From NCBI GenBank assembly GCA_041307765.1, contig JBFZCW010000045.1, forward strand, positions 1 to 8,775: 8,775 nt of DNA. Direction: 5' to 3'. The notes beneath the pieces were generated by a model that was not told the DNA's origin, searched no databases, and saw only the letters and a program-made list of their open reading frames with translations. This document shows, one piece after another, positions 1 through 7,245 of the stretch. A program made the position numbers and the translations under genes. This DNA is from DYRB01 sp041307765. Its GTDB lineage: Bacteria > Pseudomonadota > Gammaproteobacteria > Chromatiales > Chromatiaceae. Positions within the stretch are counted from its first letter, which is position 1; each line of letters starts with the position of its first letter.

Positions 1-351
1 AAGAAGCAGAAACGACAGCAACACGATCAGTACCGGCGTCGTGGAAACCAGGAGCACCGCATTGGTGGCCGTCGTGGTCTGCAGCCCCACATAGACGAAG
101 GTGTTGAAGTTGGTCACCCCCAGCACCGCGAGCAGCGACAGCACCACCCAATGCCGGCGTACCAGGCCCCACTGGCCCCCCAGCCGCGGCAGGGCGAACG
201 GTAGGACGATCAGGAGCGCTACGGCCCACCGCCAGAAGGATAGGGCGATGGGCGGTATGGTCTGATTCAGCGCCCGCCCCAGGATGAAATTGCTCGACCA
301 GAAGAGCGGCGCGAGGGCCGCGAGGAGGTAGGGAGAGATCGCGTTGGGCAA
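1..351 (-). CDS. EamA/DMT-family permease, N-terminal part (cut by window edge)
   Basis: The first 117 residues of a hydrophobic protein of the drug/metabolite transporter (EamA) superfamily, inner-membrane permeases with ten helices in two repeats. Four membrane segments are visible, at about residues 7-25, 32-53, 67-88 and 92-117. Family-typical motifs are PLFWSSNFILGRAL in helix 1, the FWRWAVALL stretch of helix 2, and NTFVYVGLQTTTATNAVLL, which covers the helix 3-4 hairpin. The substrate cannot be told from this part. The only usable in-frame start is TTG at 351: an in-frame TAG lies 15 codons upstream, with no ATG, GTG or CTG between. The TTG has no clear Shine-Dalgarno sequence, whereas a good one precedes an ATG at 452 in another frame, so the start is uncertain. 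It lies 151 bp downstream of recG on the same strand. The family is confident; the C-terminal two thirds lie outside the window. Confidence 0.85.
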   Translation of the reverse strand, partial: MPNAISPYLLAALAPLFWSSNFILGRALNQTIPPIALSFWRWAVALLIVLPFALPRLGGQWGLVRRHWVVLSLLAVLGVTNFNTFVYVGLQTTTATNAVLLVSTTPVLIVLLSFLLL

Positions 352-459
352 GGTGGTCCAAGGACGTTCGCGCGAAGCAGAGTGCGCCCGATTCTACCGG
401 TGGTTTGCCGAAAAGCGTTCTTGATCTGCCTCGCGCGTTGAGTTTCGGACATTGGCCTA

Positions 460-465
460 CTCCCT
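460..465 (-). promoter_or_regulatory. Strong Shine-Dalgarno without a recognised gene
   Basis: On the minus strand AGGGAG lies 7 nt before an ATG at 452, a near-ideal ribosome-binding arrangement. The frame it opens (beginning MSETQRARQIKNAFRQ) runs 61 codons to a stop at 267, overlapping the first 28 codons of the EamA gene in another frame. I do not recognise the peptide beyond the first 25 or so residues. It may be a small overlapping leader ORF, or the true EamA start displaced by a frameshift. Confidence 0.35.
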
Positions 466-502
466 GCGGGACTGCCGCGCCGAGAGGGCGCGCAGGCTGG
501 GG

Positions 503-2593
<2,091 letters not shown>

Positions 2594-2680
2594 GTTGCGC
2601 GCCTTTTGTGCTGGACACGGGCCTCACCCAGCAGCGGACTGGACGCGCCCGGCCCTTTGGCGGATCCAGGCACCCCGGAC

Positions 2681-2968
2681 CTAGGGGAGACCCTTCACCA
2701 CGCGCTCCCAGTCGATCTCGACCTGGGGACAGGTGGCTGATGCGAGTCGGTCCTGCATCTCCCGCGCCAGCGGCCGGCCATAGGTACCTCCGTCCAGTGC
2801 ATCGGTAATCTGCCGATACAGCTCGCCCACCAGGGGCTGATGGGCTCGGGTGGGCGCGGGGGCCATGGCGTAGGCCACGCCGTCACCCAGCTCGTAGCGA
2901 TCGTCCTCTGGCAAAGTCAGGTACTCGCCGTAGGTGTGGCGCTCGACATCGCGTAGCGGCAGGGTCAT
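2681..2968 (-). pseudogene. Uma2-family (DUF820) endonuclease remnant, C-terminus lost
   Basis: A 95-residue reading frame whose first 60 residues match the N-terminus of Uma2/DUF820 proteins. These are PD-(D/E)XK-fold putative nucleases, normally about 180-200 residues and often present in many copies. Recognisable features are the THxGEYLTLPEDDRYEL-type opening (here HTYGEYLTLPEDDRYELGDG, with Gly where the family usually has Ile) and the MAPAPTRAHQPLVGELYRQI segment. After about residue 61 (nt 2785) the sequence stops resembling the family and continues as an unrelated 34-residue tail ending EIDWERVVKGLP. The strands that carry the catalytic Asp and Glu/Gln-x-Lys residues are absent, so nuclease activity is not expected. 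GGAG lies 9 nt before the chosen ATG at 2968; an upstream in-frame ATG at 3055 adds 29 residues that look non-coding. It lies 87 bp upstream of recG on the same strand. Family call from memory of the motif pattern. Confidence 0.65.
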
Positions 2969-3434
2969 GGCGTCAGGCTCCGGTAATACGGTGGCGGTGA
3001 GTATCGGCAAGGGTGGGCGTGCGGACAAGTGCGGCGGGCAGGGATCCGAGATCATGGCCGCAAGCTGACGTCCGGGGTGCCGTGGTGGCCACCGTCACTG
3101 TTCCTTTGCACCAACCGCCGCCATGGTCCTGACCGGGTCACCGGCGCCAGGTGCCCCCCTCTGGTCGGGCCCGCTGCCCCCGGTCTCCGGGTACCCTTAG
3201 CACCCAGGCGCTGGTATCGTCTGTGGTAATCGCATGCGCTTTTCCATCCTGGCGATCGGCGAATGCCAATGGACCAGCGCGGCGGGCCGTGGCAGGGTAG
3301 GTTGATGCCTTATCCCCCAGCCAGGATCAAGAGCGCCGCGGTCTCATGAACGGTTGCCCTCACCCGGCGCGATCCCGGACGGAGAGGGTGACGCGGAGCG
3401 CTCGCAGCGCGTGTTGACTTGATAGGAGGCCGCA
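2969..3434. other. Non-coding gap between divergent genes
   Basis: A stretch of about 470 bp separates the minus-strand Uma2 remnant from the plus-strand STI1-type gene. I see no convincing gene on either strand, no tRNA and no transposase fragment. A perfect 10-bp palindrome, GGTGGCCACC, lies at 3084-3093. A short inverted repeat, CCCTC near 3358 and GAGGG near 3384, lies ahead of the downstream gene. The gap should hold promoters for both neighbours, but no sequence close to a sigma-70 consensus stands out. TTGACT at 3414-3419 is too near the start codon to be that gene's -35 box. Confidence 0.5.
3424..3429 (+). promoter_or_regulatory. Shine-Dalgarno AGGAGG deciding the start at 3438
   Basis: A perfect AGGAGG lies 8 nt before ATG 3438 and 5 nt before the adjacent in-frame GTG at 3435. 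The spacing and the codon both favour ATG 3438 as the start of the secreted STI1-type protein. Confidence 0.8.
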
Positions 3435-3437
3435 GTG

Positions 3438-3914
3438 ATGAAGCGCCGATTCGCCTGGGTACTGCTGATTGCCCTGGGACTGGTGGGGGCGGCTGCCGGG
3501 GAGGCGAGCCGCATCGAGCTGCGCGACGGCAGCATCATCTCCGGCGAGGTCGTCGGCTTCGCGGACGGCCGCTACCTGGTCGAGTCGCCCGCCCTGGGCC
3601 AGGTGACCATCGACCAGTCGCAGATTCGCTCCCTGCAGCCGGGCGCTCCGGCCGGCGGCGACCCCAGTGGATACGGGGGGTACGGGGCGCAGATCATGGA
3701 CCTTCAGCAGCAGTTGATCGGAGACGCCGAGATCATGGGCATGATCACCACCCTACAGAGCGATCCGCAGGTCCAGGCGGCGCTGGCCGACCCCGAGTTT
3801 ATGCAGTTGGTGACCTCCGGGAACCTGGGTGCGCTGCAGAGCAACCCGCGTTTCAAGGCCCTGATGAGCAGTTCCCGCTTCCGGGCCCTGCAGGAACGGA
3901 TGACCGGGCAGTAG
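3438..3914 (+). CDS. Secreted protein: Sm/SH3-like barrel plus STI1/DP-like helical tail
   Basis: A 158-residue protein that I recognise only by its parts. Residues 1-20 form a typical signal peptide (MKRR, a hydrophobic core, then GAAAGEA), so the mature protein is probably periplasmic; no lipobox is present. Residues 25-66 (RIELRDGSIISGEVVG..., ending in IRSLQP) look like a small beta-barrel, Sm/SH3-like, of a type often found at the start of bacterial envelope proteins. A Gly/Pro linker at 67-83 follows. Residues 89-150 are helical with repeated Asp/Asn-Pro turns (SDPQVQAAL, ADPEFMQLV, SNPRFKALM). These resemble the STI1/DP motif that eukaryotic co-chaperones use to hold hydrophobic segments. 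A role in binding exported or membrane proteins is inference only. The nearest gene on the same strand is over 300 bp downstream, so it is probably a single-gene transcript. The coding call is firm; the function is unknown. Confidence 0.85.
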   Translation: MKRRFAWVLLIALGLVGAAAGEASRIELRDGSIISGEVVGFADGRYLVESPALGQVTIDQSQIRSLQPGAPAGGDPSGYGGYGAQIMDLQQQLIGDAEIMGMITTLQSDPQVQAALADPEFMQLVTSGNLGALQSNPRFKALMSSSRFRALQERMTGQ

Positions 3915-3996
3915 CCGACGCCGAGGCGGAACCGCGCGACGGGACCAGGCCGCCTGTGTCGCGGCCGTGTTCGGGCCTGGGCTCATCGCACTGACC

Positions 3997-4023
3997 TGCG
4001 CCGTAAGGCCGGCCTCAGGCGCA
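3997..4023 (+). repeat. Inverted repeat hairpin after the STI1-type gene
   Basis: The arms TGCGCC (3997-4002) and GGCGCA (4018-4023) enclose the 10-bp palindrome AGGCCGGCCT (4006-4015), giving a nearly continuous hairpin about 80 nt past the stop codon. No T-run follows, so it is not a standard intrinsic terminator. It could stabilise the 3' end of the transcript. Confidence 0.5.
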
Positions 4024-4167
4024 CCCCATTGATAGGCGTTGCTGAGCGAGCCCCGGGCGGGCGAAGGGCAGCAACAGGCCCCTTGACACCCACGGTGCTG
4101 AGCTCCAGCCTCAACGCCGCCCAGATCTGGGGCGGCCGCGCGCGCGGACCAATGAGCGCAACCACAG

Positions 4168-4195
4168 CCCAACCGACAGATCGGTTAGGTTTTTT
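4168..4195 (+). terminator. Intrinsic terminator-like stem and T-run
   Basis: AACCGA (4171-4176), loop CAGA, TCGGTT (4181-4186) form a 6-bp stem. It can be extended by CC/GG across one mismatch, and six T residues follow (4190-4195). The stem is short and partly A/T, so strength is moderate. It sits 254 nt after the STI1-type stop and only 46 nt before the ATG of the DUF3846-like gene. That position fits either a late terminator of the upstream transcript or an attenuator in the leader of the downstream gene. Confidence 0.55.
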
Positions 4196-4241
4196 CAGCC
4201 TCGCGTATCGCCACGCGCGGCGTGTATGAGGTGAGAGCGAA

Positions 4242-4547
4242 ATGAAAGCGTTGTTAATCAACCCCGAGGGCAAATCCGTCGAGGCGGTAGACATCGAGAG
4301 CCGTGAAGACATCTCCAGGCTGATCGGTTTCGACACCATCGAGTCCGATGCCGTCGGAACCGCCGGAGACCGCCTCTACTTCGACGAAGAGTGCTTTTTG
4401 CGCGGGACCAGCGGACGTTTCCAGATCGACAAGATCATCCCGGTCTCCGGCAAGGCAGTGGTCGTCGGCACGGCCGAGGACGGTACCGCCCTACGCGACG
4501 CGGTGACAGACATCGACAGCTTGCGCAGCCGCATCAAATATCTTTGA
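4242..4547 (+). CDS. Small acidic protein resembling DUF3846
   Basis: A 101-residue soluble, acidic protein with no signal peptide or membrane segment. Its opening MKALLINPEGKSVEAVDI, the following ISRLIGFDTIES, and the central RLYFDEECFLRG with the later GKAVVVGTAEDG follow the pattern of DUF3846. That family of unknown function is found in phages, plasmids and bacterial chromosomes. The last 20 residues (ALRDAVTDIDSLRSRIKYL) look helical. AGGTGAG lies 6 nt before the ATG, a good ribosome site. The terminator-like stem upstream means expression needs either readthrough or a promoter in the 46 bp between. The stop codon lies within the palindrome TGATCGATCA (4545-4554). The gene is likely real; the family assignment is from memory and moderate. 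Confidence 0.75.
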   Translation: MKALLINPEGKSVEAVDIESREDISRLIGFDTIESDAVGTAGDRLYFDEECFLRGTSGRFQIDKIIPVSGKAVVVGTAEDGTALRDAVTDIDSLRSRIKYL

Positions 4548-4712
4548 TCGATCATGGCGCATGCTGTGTAGTTGCTCGATTGCTCGATGTCTGCTGGCTT
4601 GCCCCAGATCCCGTCGAAGACTGTCTCGGTCGCCGGCACCGCGGAGTGCCACATCGTTCCTTCCCGCCTGACCTGGGTATCAAACCCTGTTTAGGCTCGA
4701 TGTAGCACCCTA

Positions 4713-4728
4713 AGCACGCTCGCGTGCT
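4713..4728. repeat. Perfect short hairpin in the gap before the thioesterase remnant
   Basis: AGCACGC and GCGTGCT pair around a 2-nt TC turn, with no T-run on either side. It lies in a 239-bp gap with no gene. The same gap holds a tandem pair of TTGCTCGA at 4572-4587 and two copies of GCTCGATGT (4582-4590 and 4695-4703). Function unknown; it could be a remnant of a mobile element edge or a protein-binding site. Confidence 0.35.
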
Positions 4729-4786
4729 GGCGGTTATCGCACCTCGCGGGGCGACCGCAGAATAGCCCTTTGCGGCGGGTGCCGTC

Positions 4787-5044
4787 ATGGATCTGGCGCA
4801 AGCAACCGGCAATCGACCGCGAGCCGGGGAGGCGCTGGAAGTGGAGCGCTACAAGGTGGTGCGCCCCGAGCACCTCAACCACTTCGGCTACCTCTTCGGG
4901 GGCTGCCTGCTCAAATGGGTAGACGAGATCGCCTGGATCGCCGCCAGCCGCGACCACCCTGGGTGCAGCTGCGTCACCGTGGCCGTTACGCCGCTGGCTT
5001 GTCTGCTTTGGTCATTATCCTGGATCCAGGAGCTAACCTCATGA
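4787..5044 (+). pseudogene. Acyl-CoA thioesterase (YciA-type hotdog) truncated after strand 2
   Basis: The first 66 residues match the N-terminus of YciA-like acyl-CoA hydrolases, hotdog-fold cytosolic enzymes that cleave acyl-CoA to free acid and CoA. The active-site helix is clear: HLNHFGYLFGGCLLKWVDE, with the catalytic Asp at 46, followed by IAASRDHPGCSCVTVA. After about residue 66 (nt 4985) family resemblance ends. The frame continues as TPLACLLWSLSWIQELTS and stops at 85 residues, against roughly 130-160 for intact enzymes. The remaining strands of the sheet are missing, and I do not find them in the other two frames downstream, so this looks like a deletion rather than a frameshift. 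Two Cys residues (40 and 62) occupy positions usually aromatic. The stop TGA overlaps the yjbQ ATG as ATGA. The ribosome site is weak. Likely inactive, although a short peptide may still be made. Confidence 0.75.
5028..5032 (+). promoter_or_regulatory. Shine-Dalgarno AGGAG for yjbQ
   Basis: AGGAG lies 8 nt before ATG 5041, inside the tail of the truncated thioesterase frame. It fixes the yjbQ start where the family N-terminus begins, rather than at the earlier in-frame ATG 4915, whose extra 42 residues are a shadow of the thioesterase. Confidence 0.8.
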
Positions 5045-5457
5045 TCGTGCAACAACGGTTGTTTGTATCCACCCGGGGGCGGGGGACTTACGACATCACC
5101 GCCCAGGTTGAGGGAGTGGTACGTGGGGCCGGCATCGCCGCTGGGCTCTGCCATGTCTTCTGCCACCACACCAGCGCCTCGCTGATCCTGTGCGAGAACG
5201 CCGATCCGACGGTGCGCCGGGACCTGGAGGCATTCCTACGCCGCCTGGTCCCGGACGGGGATGACCAGTTCGACCACACCGATGAGGGTCCGGACGACAT
5301 GCCGGCCCACGTCCGGACCATCCTGACCAAGATGGACCTGACCCTACCGGTGACTGGGGGGCATTGCGCCCTGGGGACCTGGCAGGGGGTCTACCTCTAC
5401 GAGCACCGCACCCGGGCCCATCGGCGACAGGTGACCGTCACCGTCAGCGGAGACTGA
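5041..5457 (+). CDS. yjbQ: YjbQ/UPF0047 family protein
   Basis: A 138-residue, full-length member of the UPF0047/YjbQ family. These are small cytosolic trimeric proteins; some show weak thiamine-phosphate synthase activity, and their true role is unsettled. The conserved residues are present: CHHTSASLILCENADP at 41-56, the FDHTDEGPDDMPAH segment at 77-90 that supplies metal-binding Asp/His residues, PVTGG at 103-107, and LGTWQGVYLYEHR at 111-123. The start at ATG 5041 is supported by AGGAG 8 nt upstream and by alignment with the family N-terminus. Its ATG overlaps the stop of the truncated thioesterase (ATGA), so the two could be translationally coupled. Its 3' end overlaps that of the convergent mltB by 14 bp. 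It appears intact and functional. Confidence 0.95.
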   Translation: MIVQQRLFVSTRGRGTYDITAQVEGVVRGAGIAAGLCHVFCHHTSASLILCENADPTVRRDLEAFLRRLVPDGDDQFDHTDEGPDDMPAHVRTILTKMDLTLPVTGGHCALGTWQGVYLYEHRTRAHRRQVTVTVSGD

Positions 5458-6640
5458 GCATCGCCTCGTTTGGCGGCGGGACGGCGGCGGCGCCTGAGGT
5501 TGTTCCTGCGATCTCGGCCGCTGTTCCCAACGCGGTTCTGCCTACTCCGTCCCTGGAGTCGCCGGCCTGTTCATCATCCCTGCCGGCCATTGCGGCACCT
5601 CGGCGCGCCCGCACGGCCTGACCCAACTGGTAGACTGCCATGGCGTAGTAGGTGCTGTGGTTGTAGCGCGTGATGACGTAGAAGTTGGGCAGGCCCAGCC
5701 AATACTCGTAGCCCCCGGCGGCGTCCAGGCGCAGCAGGCTGAGCTCACCCGCGGCGGGGATGGGGCCGGCCGGGCTGATGCCCCTGGCCTGGAGTGTGGC
5801 GGGGCTGTAACGGGTGTCGAAGCCCGCCTTCATGACGGCCCCCTCGCCGCCCTGGCTGCGGGCGCGCACCGCCACCGGCTCGCCGCGCCGCCAGCCATGA
5901 GCAACGAAGTAGTTGGCGACACTGCCGATGGCGTCCTCGGTGTCCCACAGGTTGCGGTGGCCGTCGCCGTCGAAGTCCACGGCGTAATTGCGGAAGCTGC
6001 TGGGCATGAACTGCCCGAGACCCATGGCCCCGGCATAGGACCCGACCGGCCGGAAGGGGTCCATGCCCTCGTCGCGGGTCATGACCAGGTAGGACTCCAG
6101 CTCGTCGGTGAAATAGGCGGAGCGGCGCGGGAAGTCGAAGGCCAAGGTGGTCAGGGCGTCGATGATCCGGGTCTTGCCCATGTAGCCTCCCCAGCGGGTC
6201 TCCACCCCAAGGATGCCGACGATGGCTTCAGGCGGGACGCCGTACTGGGCCTCGGCCCGGCGCAGGGTCGCCTCGTGCCGGGCCCAGAAGGCGGCACCGT
6301 TGGCGATGTTGCTCTCGGTCAGGAACTTGGCGCGGTAGCGGGTCCAGGCTCCGGTCGGACCACTGGCTTTCGAGCCCGAGGGCCGGTTGACCAGATCCAC
6401 GATCCAGTCCTGGCGTTGTGCCCGCGACAGCATGCCGGCCAGTTCCTTGCGGTCGAAACCGTGTTTGGAGGCCATGCGGTCGATGAACTGCTGCGCGGCG
6501 GGGTAGCCGGCATAGTCGCCCGACAGGCTGCCGGTCCCGGCGCGGGGGGCAGAGCCTTGGGGGTAGTCATTGGTCGGGGCCGAGCCGCAGGCCGCAAGGG
6601 ACACCAGGGCAGGGAGGAGGAGCATCGATGCAAGGCGCAT
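5444..6640 (-). CDS. mltB: MltB-family lytic murein transglycosylase, lipoprotein
   Basis: A 398-residue outer-membrane lipoprotein. It cleaves the MurNAc-GlcNAc bond of peptidoglycan to leave 1,6-anhydro-MurNAc ends. Starting at ATG 6640, MRLASMLLLPALVSLAAC is a lipoprotein signal with lipobox LAAC and lipidated Cys18. The catalytic domain carries GILGVETRWGG with catalytic Glu at about 147, GAMGLGQFMPSSF at about 204-216, an EF-hand-like loop DFDGDGHRNLWDTEDAI at about 222-238, and the family-terminal YNHSTYYAMAVYQLGQAV near 327-344. About 50 further residues rich in Ala, Gly and Pro follow, without family resemblance, and end inside the 3' end of convergent yjbQ. An in-frame TTG at 6676, inside the ridA stop, would add 12 residues but spoil the signal peptide. 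AAGGA lies 12 nt before the ATG, a rather long spacing. It lies 32 bp after ridA and is probably in the same transcript. Confidence 0.93.
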   Translation of the reverse strand: MRLASMLLLPALVSLAACGSAPTNDYPQGSAPRAGTGSLSGDYAGYPAAQQFIDRMASKHGFDRKELAGMLSRAQRQDWIVDLVNRPSGSKASGPTGAWTRYRAKFLTESNIANGAAFWARHEATLRRAEAQYGVPPEAIVGILGVETRWGGYMGKTRIIDALTTLAFDFPRRSAYFTDELESYLVMTRDEGMDPFRPVGSYAGAMGLGQFMPSSFRNYAVDFDGDGHRNLWDTEDAIGSVANYFVAHGWRRGEPVAVRARSQGGEGAVMKAGFDTRYSPATLQARGISPAGPIPAAGELSLLRLDAAGGYEYWLGLPNFYVITRYNHSTYYAMAVYQLGQAVRARRGAAMAGRDDEQAGDSRDGVGRTALGTAAEIAGTTSGAAAVPPPNEAMLSLR

Positions 6641-6672
6641 GGACTTGGTTGTTCCTTGTGGTTGAGACCGGG

Positions 6673-7059
6673 TCAATCGCCGAGGACCATGATGGCATCC
6701 ATCTCCACCTTGGCGCCCTTTGGGAGGGCCGCAACGCCGACGGCGGCACGGGCCGGGTAGGGCTCGGTGAAGTACTCGGCCATCACCTGGTTGACCAGTG
6801 GGAAGTGGCTGAGGTCGCTGAGAAAGACAGTCAGCTTGACCACGTCCCCCAGGCTGCCGCCTGCAGCCCGCGCAACCGCTTGCAGGTTGTCGAAGACCCG
6901 CCGGATCTGTACGTCCATGCCGCCGTCCACCAGTTCCATGGTATCTGGCAGCAGGGGGATCTGCCCGGACAGGTAGACGGTGTCGCCCACCCGAATCGCT
7001 TGGGAATAGGTCCCGATGGCTTGGGGCGCCTGGTCGGTCCGGATGATCTCTCTGGTCAT
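6673..7059 (-). CDS. ridA: RidA family reactive intermediate (imine/enamine) deaminase
   Basis: A 128-residue cytosolic homotrimeric enzyme of the YjgF/YER057c/UK114 family. It hydrolyses reactive enamine/imine intermediates, such as 2-aminoacrylate from serine/threonine dehydratases, to keto acids and ammonia, protecting PLP enzymes. Family landmarks are APQAIGTYSQAI at 11-22 (Tyr18), LSGQIPLLPDT at 30-40, and PARAAVGVAALPKGAKVEMDAI at 102-123, which includes the active-site Arg104 and Glu119. The Arg marks it as a RidA-subfamily member with expected deaminase activity. GGAG lies 9 nt before ATG 7059. The stop at 6673 is 32 bp from the mltB start on the same strand. ridA often sits beside spoT and recG in gammaproteobacteria, but neither adjoins it here. 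Confidence 0.96.
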   Translation of the reverse strand: MTREIIRTDQAPQAIGTYSQAIRVGDTVYLSGQIPLLPDTMELVDGGMDVQIRRVFDNLQAVARAAGGSLGDVVKLTVFLSDLSHFPLVNQVMAEYFTEPYPARAAVGVAALPKGAKVEMDAIMVLGD

Positions 7060-7245
7060 GCTGAGGTGCTCCGAATTTAGGGCCCGCGCTGGGGTTGGGG
7101 GTCTTCCCAGTTAGGCCGGCGCCTATCGTTAGGCAAGGGCATGCCCTGGGTCAACCTGCGTGGCAGGGAAATCGGCGCGCGCCTGGTCCCAAGGGCCAGC
7201 CTGGCTGTCCTCGGCTTGACTTTGGCGCGTGGGCTGCCCCCGCGA

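Larger units (their letters stand above)
3915..4241 (+). other. Hairpin-rich non-coding gap, possible leader region
   Basis: No gene is visible in these 327 bp. In order it holds a GC-rich hairpin at 3997-4023, a consensus -35-like TTGACA at 4083-4088 lacking a good -10 partner, a hairpin at 4116-4136 (GCCGCCC/GGGCGGC), a stem with a T-run at 4168-4195, and a 5-bp hairpin at 4212-4224 (CACGC-GCG-GCGTG) just before the ribosome site of the next gene. The density of structures close to that gene suggests a structured leader or a small RNA, but neither is demonstrated. Confidence 0.4.

Noticed and set aside
3084..3093. Palindrome GGTGGCCACC as an operator
   Set aside because: A near-identical GTGGTGGCCACCA occurs inside recG at about 934, so it is likely chance in GC-rich DNA.
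4083..4111. TTGACA as a complete sigma-70 promoter
   Set aside because: The hexamer at the -10 position with 17-bp spacing is CAGCCT, a poor match, so it is mentioned only as a -35-like site.
4915..5040. Upstream ATG extending yjbQ by 42 residues
   Set aside because: The extra residues lie across the thioesterase helix in another frame, and AGGAG is correctly placed for ATG 5041.
5657..6760. Long plus-strand open frame opposite mltB (367 codons)
   Set aside because: Antisense shadow of mltB, Gly/Ala/Val-rich with no recognisable motif, and it extends across the mltB-ridA junction.
7103..7245. GTTAGGC repeated twice and small hairpins upstream of ridA as a regulatory system
   Set aside because: The repeats are only 7 nt, and no convincing promoter or riboswitch fold accompanies them.
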